53,650 nt of DNA from Chromera velia. Its lineage: Eukaryota; Sar; Chromeraceae. Positions 1 through 11,915 of the stretch are shown here, piece by piece. A program made the translations under genes and the position numbers. The DNA is taken from the NCBI GenBank assembly GCA_018398765.1, contig JAHBMJ010004770.1:23929-77578 (forward strand). The letters run 5' to 3'. A model generated the notes under the pieces. It ran no database searches. It was not told the DNA's origin and worked only from the letters and a program-made list of their open reading frames with translations. The stretch's first letter is position 1. Each line of letters starts with the position of its first letter.

Positions 1-1
1 T

Positions 2-139
2 GGCTGGCGGCCTTTGGACCCTTCGTTGCAACTGATGCAGAGCCGAAAGGCGGCCTCAGGAACTGGACTGGGGGGGGAGAATACGGAAGCGGAGTGCGGA
101 TCTGAGGGAGGAGACTTTGAGGAAGGAGACGCAGACTGA
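2..139 (+). CDS. Possible C-terminal end of a gene cut by the window edge
   Basis: Reading from base 2, an open frame of 45 codons runs to a TGA at 137-139. The tail is Gly- and acid-rich and ends in GDFEEGDAD. The base composition changes sharply just after the stop, from GC-rich codon-like sequence to very AT-rich spacer, which is how gene ends look elsewhere in this window. No domain is recognisable in so short a piece. It could also be an untranslated or intronic fragment, so the call is weak. Confidence 0.35.
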   Translation, partial: GWRPLDPSLQLMQSRKAASGTGLGGENTEAECGSEGGDFEEGDAD

Positions 140-910
140 TTTGAATCAAAGTGAATCGTTTTCCACTTTTACAGCCAGACTGTGTGGTTGTCTGTTGACT
201 TGATTTCGTTTTTATTAATTGTCGCTTTCACTTATTGTCGTTTAAGGAACTGTTGCGGCTGCAGACTTATAGTAACTTGTAGTATGTCATAAACTAGTCA
301 ATAACTAGTTGTTATAAGGCTAACTGTCACTGATATAAGCTTTAAATTACTATATATTTAAACTAGTTTAAGTGAGATAAGAATATGTTTATTTATTTTT
401 TTAACATACTCTAAGTTTAGCTTGGTTTACTAGCTAATCTTAATAACTCTTGGCCAAAATGTTTTTTTGTCTAACTCATTTGACTACGTCATTTAAGGTC
501 CGGCCATGCATGTTATTAACATAATAAAAGTGATATTTCTAGATATTGCAAAAAGTCAAAACAAAATATCAATTTGAATTCATATAGTATCATTTAATAT
601 ATATTATTACCAGTATAATACTTTGATGTACTAATTTGAAAGAAAGTCAGTGTTTTTAAATGCAATCGCTTTGTGCCTAGCTTTGTGCCTATTAATATGA
701 AAGAACAGTAAAAAAACTTGTTCAAAGAATTAGTTTTCTTTGATTTTCATACAGTATACAAAACCGGAAATCATAGTTCAGAACTTCTAGCTACTTCTGA
801 CTCGTTTTCTTGACATTACAATGACGTACAATGACGTGAGCATAGGTGTCAGAGCTGCACATAGTAGGACATAGTGCACAGATGATCATGGATGATGTTC
901 TAAGCCGCTT
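140..910. other. AT-rich intergenic spacer
   Basis: This stretch is strongly AT-rich, with scattered ACTAGTT and TTAATAT motifs. I see no coding frame, splice signal or RNA gene in it. Confidence 0.6.
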
Positions 911-924
911 AAAGCCTGGAAGGG

Positions 925-1031
925 GTGAATGACCGGCGGCGCGCCTGTGGCGCGGAGCGCCGGGCCCCGGGCCTCGGGGGCCGCGCCGCCGCGTGCGAAT
1001 CTGAGCGTCGGCGCGATCAAAAAAAAAAAAT
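925..1031 (+). repeat. GC-rich block ending in an A-run, retroposon-like
   Basis: A very GC-rich island of about 100 bases, built of CGCGCC, GGGCCCCGGG and GCGCCGCCG runs, ends in GCGCGATC followed by a run of A. A GTGCGAATCTG stretch near its 3' end resembles a Pol III B box. GC island plus terminal A-run looks like a short retroposon. Similar islands lie at about 12859-13000, 35838-35900 and 45165-45215, but by eye they share composition rather than clear sequence identity. Confidence 0.35.
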
Positions 1032-1703
1032 CCAAGTAGCGATGCCTGTTTCGAAAATGTTTCGAAAGGTTTCGATGCATGTGGTTTCGATTTGTTGCCT
1101 GATCTTTGATGATCTTCGATCAAAGATTCTTCAACATCGTAGTGGTATTTGATTGTCTATGATTGCCCCACATGCACGTGTTTTGAGCATTGCTCTCTTG
1201 CATCTCGAGCATATCTTGAGCCCTTCGTTCAGTGAATACAATCCTCTGTGCTTTTGGGGAGGTTTGCGTAAGCAACACTCCCGAAGCGATTGTCTCCGAA
1301 CCGGCAGTCTCCAGGTTTCGATATGCCGAGCTCACTTGAGCAACAGATATGGTCACAACAGCCCTGAAGTGGCTTCTTGGCGGCAAGTGTTGTGAAAGTA
1401 GCAGTTGGTTTCACTACTGAAAAAAAATGTGATGGGAAGACAGCATCAAAGCCCAATCTGTATCCAAGGCGCTCCTCATGAATCCAAAATCAGAAGAGCC
1501 GACATCAGTTTTGCTGGCAGCTTCAGCCTTCGAGTATGCACTCAATTCTGCAGACAGCTGTTGCGCACATGATCACGCACCCTTCAGGTCGGTAGATGAC
1601 CCGGCCCTCTTCGACTTAATTCCTGCAATTTGAAATTCACAGAATGCAACATCACAATAGTCAACCTCTCCTCACCGTCTCCTGCCTCTCCATTTGCCTG
1701 CAG
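1032..1703. other. Non-coding or intronic stretch
   Basis: The sequence contains TTTCGAAA and GATCTTCGATCAAAGATT near-palindromes at about 1050-1130, then ordinary mid-GC sequence. No exon could be supported until the CAG acceptor at 1701-1703. Confidence 0.4.
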
Positions 1704-1793
1704 GTCTGTGCTGCCTGCAAGGAGGTATTGCACGCCTACCAGCACCACAATGAAGCTGTGGAGAGTTGCGCGACGTACAGGACAGCGAGTGAG
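1704..1793 (+). CDS. Candidate 30-codon exon of an unidentified gene
   Basis: A TTGCCTGCAG acceptor is followed by 30 open codons (VCAACKEVLHAY at the start, YRTASE at the end) and a GTGCTG donor at 1794, giving a phase 0-0 exon. The helical, charged composition fits the coiled-coil exon downstream, so it may be an upstream exon of the same gene. A second candidate exon, phase 1-1, lies at 4279-4356 (DLALYSTAST to FIHDAE). I cannot prove that these join one another. Confidence 0.3.
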
Positions 1794-3219
1794 GTGCTGC
1801 CAGGAAACGTTCTCTCCTTCCAAATCCATTCGCAGGGCTTCTTCACCGTCGGACACCTCCGAGGCCTGTCGCCAGGAATGGCATTGGCCAGGTCCCAGCT
1901 TTGGATTGTCGCCAGGAATGGCATTTTTTGGGTATGAAAGAATTTCTTGGTGGCATTCCTGCCTTTCCTTCCCCTTCCTCCAGTTGCACTGATCGGCCAG
2001 AGGGCCGCTTGTCAGCTGACGAGACTAGAGTTGAGTGGTCCTGGGCAGCTGGATCAGAAAGGCCTTAGTTCAGGAGGGCGAGGGCGCTGTCTCATGCGAA
2101 GTGCTGATCCAGCTGGTCGGGCGACTTCAATGTTGGGATTGAAGAACTGGAGTGGGGGTGCTTTTTGAAAGAAGTGCCCTCTCTCTGTTCCCGTGGGACG
2201 TCCAGAAGTCGATCGATCGCAACTTTGTTCCTTCCTGTTCATAAGAAGCGGGACCCCTGTGCAGACCTCGATGTTGTTGTGGAGTCGGGAAGGAAGCTCT
2301 CCATTGTATGTGCATGGAGGTTTTTCACGGGACTGGCGGTTTCGTCAGGCATAGAAGGCAGCTGTGCACACGCACATGCACACATGCATGAGAGAGGGGC
2401 GGGGGAGAAGGGGAGAGAGAGACCAGACAGGATGCAGCAGATTGGGCCTCGTCTTTCTGTAGCTTGGTCAGTACACCTTCCTTTTGCTTCCTTACTTTCT
2501 TGGACTCATTGGTTTTGGATTGTTTTGGCTCACCCCCTCAAATGCCTCTGTGCAGAGAAATATAGAGAAGTGCTCGCTTGCAAAGCTTCGCCTGCTTGCA
2601 TACCCACGTGTTCCTCTGCCAGTCTGCGTGCGTACCTGTGTGACAGACTCCCTGTCCGCCCTTCTCCGTGCAATCTTTCTGCCGACTTGTTCCTGTCGTC
2701 CTGTCGAATAAGCTTCTTCGCATGCAGCTCCATTCTGTGTTTTCTGTTTTGCGCTTGCATCGTTTCCCTTACTCTCCCACACAGAACATTTCGTGCCTCT
2801 AACTGGCAATCTGTCAATCAAATTGACTCCGTGCATGATCGATTTTTCGTTTTCTTCTCCACTGTTCTACAGTGCCATTCTCATTTGGCGTGTTTTGAGC
2901 GCCGACGGCTTCAACTCCCTGCTTTCTTTCTCAAATCTCTGCATGTCGGTCTGTGTAAATTACCGTTTGCAGGAAGTGCAGCATGCACCAAATGAATGGG
3001 ACCTCGCAAGACAGAAATTCCAGCTAGGACATCAGTGAAGAGCCCTCTGTGTCAATTGTCTTCTCGTTTTGTTTGGGGAGGGGAGAAGAGGGAGACCCAG
3101 AGAGCGGCGGATGACGGCATACTAAAGGTACACTTTCGTTGATCCTCGCATCGCTCCCTCCACGATTCATCTTTTTCTCAACATTTTTTCTGGTGTCTCG
3201 CTCTCTTTGAATCCTAGCC

Positions 3220-3617
3220 GGCCACACATGTCCATGAACTTTTTGTCCACTTGTTTGCCCCTTTTGTCTGCTTTGTTTGCATGTTTGTCATCCTTGAAAG
3301 CGGCACACGAAAGGTTTTGGGCGGGGGTGGTAACAGCGGTCGCAGTAATAGTAATTGTAGCAGGCTTCTTTGGGCGTGTTCATACGCATATTTCCTCCTG
3401 TCCTCCACTCTTCTCCTTCTCTCCTTTTCCGTTCTCTTGTGTAGTCCGTCTCTGTCTGGATATGCACCGTCGGAATGTTCTTGCTGCTCTTTTGTTCTCG
3501 AAATTCCGCTCTCTCCTTCTGGCCGGACTCGATCGTCGCCTATGTGGTACCTGTCTTAGGACAGCGTGTGGTCTTGTGGGTATGCAGAAAGAATGGGTCT
3601 TCCCGTCGTTTCCTCAT
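3220..3617 (+). repeat. Dispersed repeat, copy 1
   Basis: This segment recurs at 5676-6190 in the same orientation. Shared landmarks in order are GGCCAC.CATGT.CATGAAC at the left end, then TCTCCTTTTCCGTTCTCTTG, then AATGTTCTTGCTGCTCTTTT, then TTGTGGGTATGCAGAAAGAA near the right end. The copies are highly similar over the last ~250 bases and looser at the left. It lies in non-coding sequence between candidate exons. Confidence 0.85.
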
Positions 3618-4649
3618 ATTGTGCTTTACTTGGTCAGCGATGAAGAGACGATCAATGACGGTGAAGTTAGGTAAAGATCCCGTGCCTCTCTTGCACCTCT
3701 CTCACTGATTGCCTGCCTGCCTGCGTCTGAGCAGGCATCATGCTTCGACTGGGCCGCGAAGTTCTTGAACCCCCCCCCTCCCCCCCCAGAGCAGCCCCTC
3801 CTCCCTCCAGAGCAGCAGGTGTGCAGCTGTCTCATTCCTTCCCCGAATTCTCACTTCACATAGTCGTTGTATCGCTGCAAGCAGAAGAGACAGACGGTTT
3901 CCTTTCCGGTATCACACCAGATTCTTTGAAGAGAATCAGTCGGTAGTCTATGTGCGTGAGCGTGCAGTCTCTCTGTGGGATTGGAAGAAAGTCGGTCTGC
4001 CCTCCAAAATGAAACGAGAAAAGACGGAGGGTGTGCTTAAAAAAGGAAGCAAAGCAGCTATGCAGGCAGGAAGAAATGCGGGAAGGAAGAAAAAAATCAA
4101 ATCCCTGGGCATCTCACACACCCCGTTCCTTTTCAGTTCTTTTTCTCACTTAATCTCTTGCCGCCTTTCTCTTCTCTTGTCTTGTTCCTCTTCACAAAAG
4201 GAAACGCTTGAATGTCAGATGTCTGTGAAATCTTTCTAAACAACTTTCCTCTGTTTGTTGGTCCCATGGAATTTGCAGCTGATTTGGCTCTGTACTCCAC
4301 TGCAAGCACTCGCACGAGGTCGTTGTGCCCGACAGAATTTATTCATGACGCTGAAGGTCTGTCTGCTCGATCTCTTCTTCCTCTGATTCCTCTTCCTCTG
4401 GTTGCTTTGCATCGTTCAGTGAACCAGGAGAAGAGAAGTGAGAAAGTATTTCATCCCATGATACAGGCTTTGAAATGCCGTCTGTTGACCGAAAAACAAC
4501 CAGTGTAGCATTGACAACGTCCTGATGCTCGTGTTCGTCGGTCCTCATGCCTCAAGCCTCTCTTGGTTTCCTCCCACTCCCTGGATGCGTAGCATCCACT
4601 CCCAGTCTTAACGCATTCACGTACCGATTGATGTCTGCCCCACTGCCAG

Positions 4650-5106
4650 GAAGCATGGCGCAACGCAGTCGAGAAGGCTCGGCAAGCAGAGAGAGAGCAG
4701 GCGGTGCTGCGATCTGAGATCGAGGAAGAGAGAAGACGCTGCCGGGAGGTTCTGCGCAACGCCGCCGAACGGGAGAGGAAGGAGGAGGAGAGAAAGAGGC
4801 ACGAATCGAACGCGCTCCGGAAGAAACTCGAGGAAGCAGAGAAGAGAGAGACTGAGCTGGACCGTCTTCGAGAGCAGATTGAGATCTGCAGGCAGAAAAA
4901 GGCTTCCCTTGAAGCAGAGAACGTGTCCCTCGTGCGAGAGCGGGCAGATGCTTTTGAGAGAGCTTCTGCCCTGGGTTCAGAGTTGCAGGGTGTCGTTGAG
5001 AGACTGAAGATTGCATGCAGAGACAGAGGGAGTTGGGTTGAAAGACCAACTGTGTGCCCTCAGAGACGAGAATGAGACAAGCCACACACTTCTGCAGAGG
5101 GAGAAG
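4650..5106 (+). CDS. Coiled-coil exon(s), frame broken near 5000
   Basis: After an ACTGCCAG acceptor (4647-4649) an open frame of over 110 codons reads as strongly charged heptad sequence (EAWRNAVEKARQAERE at the start, then EEERKR, KKLEEAEKRETELDRL and SLEAENVSL), typical of a long coiled coil. Near 4990-5020 the coiled-coil pattern continues in a different frame (GLKDQLCALRDENE to LLQREK) up to a GTACGT donor at 5107. Two explanations fit. One is a one-base indel. The other is a 31-base GT-AG intron from the GT of AGGTGTCG to TGCATGCAG, whose phases would match exactly. The ends of the gene are unresolved. The family is not identified; the role is inferred only as structural or scaffolding. 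Confidence 0.5.
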
Positions 5107-5331
5107 GTACGTTTATTCGGACGGCTTAGATTTGGTTGGGTGGTGGTATGGCTTGACAGGAGGTTGCATGAATCTAGAGTTTTTTTGTGGGCGTGAGGAA
5201 GCTGAAATGCCACCTCCGGCCATCATGCGGTAGTCTCCTTTTGTATGGCTTCGAAAAAATCTGTTTTTGTCTCTCGATTCCTCAAGGCCCGTTTGGCCTT
5301 CCGGCCCTCATCAGTTTGCTCTGTCTCCGCT

Positions 5332-5339
<8 letters not shown>

Positions 5340-5365
<26 letters not shown>

Positions 5366-5418
5366 TGTGTGTGCATGTGTGTGTGTGTGTGTGCGCGCGC
5401 GCGCGTGTGTGTGTTTCT
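5340..5418 (+). repeat. TC/TG/CG dinucleotide microsatellite
   Basis: Runs of TC, then TG interrupted once by CATG, then CGCGCG, lie in a presumed intron. Apparent ORFs across it are simple repeat translations. Confidence 0.9.
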
Positions 5419-5675
5419 GTATGAGAGAGAGGGGGTGGGAGTGCGGGAGTGCGACATCTATGCCAAATCTTCAAGACAAAGGGCAGATATGTGGCGGATT
5501 ATTGAACGAATTTGAACTTCCCCCGATCCCCGTGATAGAGAAATAAACAACGTTGACAGAGATGGAGAGGCAAGAGGTAAAAACAGTGTTTGGGGAACGG
5601 AAAGATAAGAGTAACAAGACTGAAGAAAAGCCATTTGTTCTCACTCAATTTCTCGATGTCCTTCTGGCAACACAT

Positions 5676-6190
5676 GGCCACGCATGTTCATGAACTTGTC
5701 ACCCATTGTTTTGTCCTTTTTTCCTGCTGTGTCTGTATCTTTGTCATCTACAGAAGAGGCCCATGAAGAGGTTTGGGCAGCAGTCTTGACGGCCGTTGTA
5801 CTGATCCTGAGGTTGGCCTTCTTGACAGGATTTGTGCGAGAGACGGTGGACTTAATGGAAAAAATGGTACGCTTTGTCATGCAGATCTTTGAACGAGAAT
5901 GCGTCTGGGGAAAAAAGCGGGCAGACTCCTTCGGGCGTATGTGTGTATACGCATATTTGCTCCTTCCTCTCGCTGTTCCCCTTCTCTCCTTTTCCGTTCT
6001 CTTGTGTAGTCCGTCTCTGTCTGGATATTTATCCATACCTCGGAATGTTCTTGCTGCTCTTTTGTTCTCGAAATTCCGCTCTCTCCTTCTGGCCGGACTC
6101 GATCGTCTCCTATGTGGTACCCTTCGATCTTCGGACAGCGTGTGATCTTGTGGGTATGCAGAAAGAATGAGTGGTCCCGTCGTTTTCTCA
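5676..6190 (+). repeat. Dispersed repeat, copy 2
   Basis: This is the partner of the repeat at 3220-3617. It carries about 117 extra bases internally, around 5835-5930, which copy 1 lacks. The right-hand part, from about 5985, is nearly identical to copy 1. An open frame runs through it (5684-6145) with hydrophobic content, but copy 1 does not conserve that frame, so coding is unlikely. Confidence 0.85.
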
Positions 6191-6243
6191 GATTCAATCC
6201 CTTTAATTTCACATACGGACTTTCCTCCACTTAACTTGGACAG

Positions 6244-6888
6244 AGAACCCAGCGTATGACGACGCCTCAGGACCTGACATAACGTGCGATGGTCAGTAAG
6301 CTCGCGATGGGTTTGTGCCTTTCTCCCTCGAACCCTTTTTGGGAGAACGACGTCAGCCTTTGGTCCTTTTGCACTGTCATCACTGTCCCCGTTTCTCTTT
6401 TTCGGTGTCCTCATTTGGTTCAACAAGGCTGCAGTCCCCCCTTTGATCGCATGGTTGACCAAACAAAATGAAGACTGCAGAAACCAGATTCCACGGCTTC
6501 ATGCTTTGCAGACATCGATGAGTGCTCTGAGATGCAACACGACTGTCACAGCAACGCCACGTGCACGAACAGCGACGGCAGCTTCTCTTGCGACTGCAAC
6601 ACGGGATTCTTCGGAGATGGGGTTTCCTGCTCTGGTCAGTTGTTGCAGCCTCCGGGGGGGGAGGGGGAAATGCGCATACTCGTCTTACCACCGTTTTGAT
6701 TTGTCCCTTCTTGTTTGAGCGTTACTGTTTCGTGTCCGCGAATGGTCATCCTCCCTTCTCTGCAGACATCGACGAATGTGCAGGCGGGAACCACACCTGC
6801 GAGGGGAACTCCACTTGCGTGGATGTGGAGGGGTCCTTCGAATGCCCCTGCTATGAGAGATACTCAGACACCGGCCTCGGCTGCACAA
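6244..6888 (+). CDS. Calcium-binding EGF-like exon cluster
   Basis: Three phase 1-1 exons can be read. Exon 6244-6291 (48 bp) encodes [15 protein letters not shown]. Exon 6512-6634 (123 bp) begins [12 protein letters not shown] and ends FFGDGVSCS. Exon 6766-6888 (123 bp) begins [12 protein letters not shown] and ends TGLGCT. Each of the last two has the DIDEC calcium-binding signature, six cysteines and the GSF.C.C core of cbEGF domains. They act outside the cell or in the secretory lumen, usually as calcium-stiffened adhesion or matrix modules. Acceptors are GCAG or ACAG; donors are GTCAGT and GTCGGT. Whether the upstream coiled-coil exons belong to the same transcript is open. No signal peptide was located. 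The domain call is firm; the gene identity is unknown. Confidence 0.8.
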
Positions 6889-7489
6889 GTCGGTCTTTTT
6901 TTCTGTCTTGTTGTGTCTTTTTGTCTGTCTACCTGTCTGTTTGCCTGCGTGTGTTTCTATCAACGAGATCCGTACCACTCTTCGTTTGAAAAGCATGTGG
7001 CAGAAAACTGTCTGTCTGTCTGTGTGCATCTTTTGCACTTGCCCCGCTCTCGGAAAGCAAGTACGGAAAGGCTGTCACGCTACCTTTTTTCCACGGTGTG
7101 GTTCATAAGCTTCTTGGTCCATGAAGTCTTGCACAAGAAATGTTGCATAGACATAAATACAGACAATTGCGGACAATTGCTGTCCCTGCTTGTGCTGCTG
7201 CTTGTATCTTGGTGTGCACATCTGAAAAAAATAATCCAACAAAGTCTTAGAAGGTTTTGGGGGGCAGGAAGCCGGATGGGGAATAAATTTTGGAGGACAA
7301 CAGCGGAATGGGGCGACACGTACCGGGAGTTTCGACGGTCGCGCATCGTCAAAGTCCTCGCAACTTTCTCTCGCGGTAGGCGTTTTTTCAGGCAGTTTTC
7401 TTCCTTAATTTCCCTCAGTCTTTTTGCATTTCCGCGCGTTTCTGCGTACACTTTTCTGTAGACTGCGTCATTCGATCATTTGCATGCAG

Positions 7490-7557
7490 CGATAACCTGC
7501 TCGAAGATTTGCAACCAAAGGGGCAAGATCTCGCATGATCTCTTCTCATTCTGCTGA
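7490..7557 (+). CDS. Candidate terminal exon of the EGF gene
   Basis: A GCATGCAG acceptor leads into a phase-1-compatible frame reading TITCSKICNQRGK and ending at TGA 7555-7557. It would follow the second EGF exon in phase and has an ITC motif resembling the one in the first exon. An alternative terminal exon is 7907-8036 (KVLEKHEANKGN to SSSEPNIT, stop TAA 8034-8036), whose charged character suits the coiled-coil frame better. Both are tentative. Confidence 0.3.
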
Positions 7558-8036
7558 ACGAAGGTTGAGGAGTCACACAGCACTGGCAGCACAACATTGC
7601 AAAACGATTGAAGGTCAGAACGGGAGACTTTTGATTGACTGCATGCTTACTAGCTTCTCCGGGACTCCTCTGATCCCTTCCTTTCCTGCATGTACTCTGT
7701 CGCGTGTTTTAATTCTGGAAGGGCTTTCTTCGGTCCCGATCTTTCCCCTTCTGCGTACTTTTGTGCATAGAAGAGAGATATAAAGAAACAGAGAAAGTCT
7801 GTCTGTCTGGTTTCTTCGTGTCCTCCGATCTTTACTATAATCGGCTGAACTTTTCGAAATCGCCCTAAAGTGTGTCCCGCTTCCATGTCTGCTTCTTTGT
7901 CGAAACAGGGAAGGTTTTGGAGAAGCACGAAGCCAACAAAGGGAATCGAAGCTCTCTTCGGGATCTTTCGAGAAGTTGGGGGACGTGTATGGGGGGAGAT
8001 CTTAATCAGTCGTCATCAGAACCAAATATTACTTAA

Positions 8037-9319
8037 GTGTACAGAAAATTATAGTTTAATGAACGGTAATGAAGTGCATGTAAAAGTTACACTAAGCTAA
8101 ATTTGATTATTGTCTCTGAATTATTCTAGTTTACTATTTAATTTAAATTTGTTTGAATTTAATGACTTCAACTTAATTCTTTCTGCTTTCTTTGAGCCTG
8201 GCGGTAATGGAGCTTGATAGTGCAAATTGTTCAACAGTTGGTGTGGGAGGACATTCAGTCGTTTGGAGCTAGCGCTTTCAATTATTTTTTTCTCTGAATC
8301 TAGGCTTAATTGCCAAACTTTAAGTAATTGCCTCTTTTTATATGCCTGTCAGACTATCACCTCTTGACTAGCCATTGAACAAACATTGAATGATTGATAA
8401 TTGCATATCATGTATGATATAATTGCATTAACCCTGGTTGCTTGAAGATGAAGCTACCCTCTGTTTCTATTTCCATTTCCGCCCTAGCTAGGCTTTGGTC
8501 CATGCAAATGCCCCAGTGGGGTCTAGGTTGAGGGATCGAATCTATGTAGGAAATACTAGGTTGGCCTGAGCCTATATGGCTCACTGGCTTTAACCTCATA
8601 CATCATTATCATCATCATGATGCCTCACAGTTGGCGAAAACCCACTAGCAAGCCTGAATGGTGTGCTCACCGGCTTTAACTGTCTCAATTCAATTTATTC
8701 CTAGATTTATTCCTAGGTTTATTCATATGATCTGTATAGTTCTTTATGTATATTTCACTTACATTTTATACTCTGTGTCTCGCTACGTTTCGCTTTACAG
8801 ACTAGTTTACGGACCCTGCATCGCTAACTGCATCGTTTATTATAAAGTTACATTATAATAGTACGTACTAGTATAACTTGAATATATTCACTCCAATTAT
8901 TCTAGCTATTACTAGTACTAGCCTACTAAGTCTAGTAGTTAGTTAGTTAGTTTATTAGAAGGTACCTAGCTCCAAGATATAATTATTAGTCGATCTACTA
9001 AACTTAGCTAAAAAATTAGTAAAAACTAGGCTAAAAACTGAGCTAAAACGCAGTGAAAGGCACTGAAAGCTAGAATTGAAGGTTATACTTGCCGTGGGAA
9101 CTCAGAATAACAACTGCGCATGCGTGGATATGGTGGGCTATACATAAAAAAATATTTTTTTTTACTTTTTTTGATCGACTCGAGTTCTGACTCGGAGTTC
9201 ACCAGGCTGACACCAGCTATAGCGGGAACATAATTTTTTTGAGTGATGTTGATTGTAGTGTTTTCAGGAATTGACTGTTGACTTCCATTGTACTAACTTT
9301 TTGGAATAATTTCCTACAT
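8037..9319. other. AT-rich intergenic spacer with a possible SINE remnant
   Basis: The spacer is AT-rich with short tandem motifs: ATTCCTAG at 8697-8718, TAGT runs around 8935-8955 and an ATCATC run at 8603-8620. Around 8485-8550 there is a GGGATCGAATCTATG stretch resembling a Pol III B box downstream of a CTAGCTAGG motif, so a decayed tRNA-derived SINE is possible. A CTGGCTTTAAC / CCGGCTTTAAC pair lies about 85 bases apart. I see no gene. Confidence 0.5.
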
Positions 9320-11883
9320 CTACCAATCGAAGGTACCGGTCAGTTCTTTGAAAAAGGTTTCTTTTCCACCGACCTGCAGCGGCATTTGTGCAGAAGGAAG
9401 AGCTGCAATAAGAATGAGAAATAAAACGAATAAGAAAACCGAAGGAGAGCTGAGCATGGATCTGGACACATCAAACGCAACCTTTGAAAGCGAGAAAAAT
9501 GCAGTCACAAGCATTGACTGCTACGCAGAAAGCACGCAAATGGCAGATGCCCATACGCCCTGACTCACCGCAAGCACTCCATTCTGCATCTTCACTTGCC
9601 ATTGCCCGTCTGCCTTTTTCGGTCTCTTCACCTGCACACGCTCACACAACCGAAACATAAAGTACACAGAAGAAGAGGAATTGAGAATTTCCATCGATAG
9701 AAGTTGACCAGAGACAGACCAGCGTGAGAATGTTTTCGTCTCTTCCAGAAGGGAATCCATCTCCGTTTCGTCGATTGATTTATCAAACTGAAGGCACACG
9801 CCGCTCAAGTCACGATCGAGAAAAGAGACCAGCAGTGCGACGAGGAAAAGAGCAATTCAGTACCAGACAACGACAACGGATTTTCCTGCGACACGTCAGA
9901 ATGAAACAGCTTGATTTAAAAAGAGGATGATTTGCACGAGCAAAAGTAGACACTCAAGTGCCCTCCCAAGGTCTGATTTCCCCAGCATGCACTCTAATGA
10001 AAGAAAGAAACCGACCGACCGAGACAAATTCTCCAACGATGGTGTCCTCAAATTCTGGATCATCAAACATTCCAGGGGGAATCGTCACGTCCCCCAGCCC
10101 ATCGTCCTCAGTCCCCTCCTGCCCCGTCTGACCACCCGCACCTCCCCTCCCCGTACCGTCCTTCGTCTGTGCAGCACTGGAACTCGAACTTGAAGCATCC
10201 AATTTCCCACTCGCCCCCCCGCCCCCCCCCGCCCCGTCCTCGTCGTCGGACTCAAACAGAATCTCCTCATCCTCTTCCTCCTCATCCTCCCCTTCCTCAC
10301 CCCCCACACCCATCTTTTCGTCACCCTGCCCATCCGTCTGTGCAGTCACTGCCCCGGCAGGCGCCGACTTGCCTCCTTCTCTGCAAGCAAAAGCGGGAAG
10401 CCCCTCACTGTCAGAATGAAGAGACGAAGTAGAGGAACCAAAAGAGAGAACACGACATCGGGATGGAAGAACACATGACAGATCGTGAGAGAGGCAGGAA
10501 GAGAGCGGGGACGGACGCCGACCCTCCCTCGCAGTTGCACAATCCACGTGGAGAAACACAGAAAAAACGCGCCAAATCCAGGACAGCAAGCCATCCCCAT
10601 CACCACCCTTCCACAAGATCAGCTGACCCCACAACACCAGCAGCAGCAGCCCCGTTTTGCCTCGATAATTCGGCTTGTGCCTGAGGACCTGACGAAGAAG
10701 ACGAAGAGGCACCTCCACCACCCACTCCCCCACCAGCAGCAGCTGAAGAAGAGGAAGAGGAAGACGAGGAAGCTGACGCTGCACCCCACAGATCCAACAC
10801 TCATCTACGTCTATATGCGTCCTTTGCAGGAGAGAAGACGACAGAAAGCTCGACACGAAAAGCGGAAAAGCCAAGCAGAGACAGAGAAGGGACCCACAGG
10901 AAATTCTCTCTTGCACATATCAGGTTGTTCTATTGATAGTTCCAAGCAGACACGCTGATACACATGAGAAGACAAAAAATGGCGGTGACGCATTCCGACA
11001 AAGAATCAACTGGGCATGGAGCCTACCCGCGAAGGCTCCGAGTCCCGTCCCTTCAAGAGCCTGCATTTATATTCATACACATAGCAGAGGTGGGGGAAAG
11101 GCCCGGGGAGAGGGAGGGAAAAAAGCAGAGTGTCTGGTTAAGAGGACGTGAACGCCACAGCGAGGATGCGGGAAAGCGCAGATTGGAGGAAGCGTATTGT
11201 TCAGAAGCAACAAGGAAACAACCTGAAAGGTTTGCTGTGCACGCGATCAATCTCGGCTTCTTTGTCTCACCGTCCTCCTTGGAAAACAGGATCACTCTAG
11301 AATACCCCCGCATCTGCTCTCGCAGCGTGTCCACACAACCCTCCGAGAGGCCAGATAATCAAACCACAGGAGCGAAAACGAAGAGCAGAGAAGCAAACCA
11401 CAATGAAGTGAGAGGCGTCGAGTGGCAAAGGAAGACAGAAGGATCGGTCCAGATATTCGACGATACGAAAATACTCCTCTCCCTCTCCTTTCTCCGGTCC
11501 TAAATGCCTTTTTTGCGGTCTTCCGATACACTACGAAGTCGCAGTCCGTTGAATGGATGGGTTCGCACCCCGACAGCTCCACTGTTTCCTTCAATCCTTA
11601 TTTCCATTCACTGTACCCCTGCCGGAGGCCCACGGACGCACCTGAATTTTGACCTGTCGAGGATCTCCGAGAACTGACGCGTCCTGAGAGGAGAGAAGGA
11701 GAGAGAGAGAAAGAGGGTGGACGAGGAACTCGGAAGTCTTTTTGTCATGGGCATGAAGTGGATGGCAGGCTCTCTCTTTCTCTTACCCCTCTGTTTCTTT
11801 TCTTCCTTGCTGCCTGCCTGCCTGCCTGCCTGTCTGTCTGTCTGTCTGTCTCTCTATCTGTCCGTGCGTGCGTCCGTCCGTCC

Positions 11884-11915
<32 letters not shown>

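Noticed and set aside
2165-2995. A 276-codon plus-strand ORF
   Set aside because: It has no domain, a pyrimidine-rich intron-like composition and no supporting splice context; probably open by chance.
5684-6145. Hydrophobic 153-codon ORF in repeat copy 2
   Set aside because: The frame is not conserved in repeat copy 1 at 3220-3617.
9954-10916. A 320-codon minus-strand ORF
   Set aside because: Only its last part is real exon of TFIIA. The first two thirds read through an intron and a different-frame poly-Ser exon.
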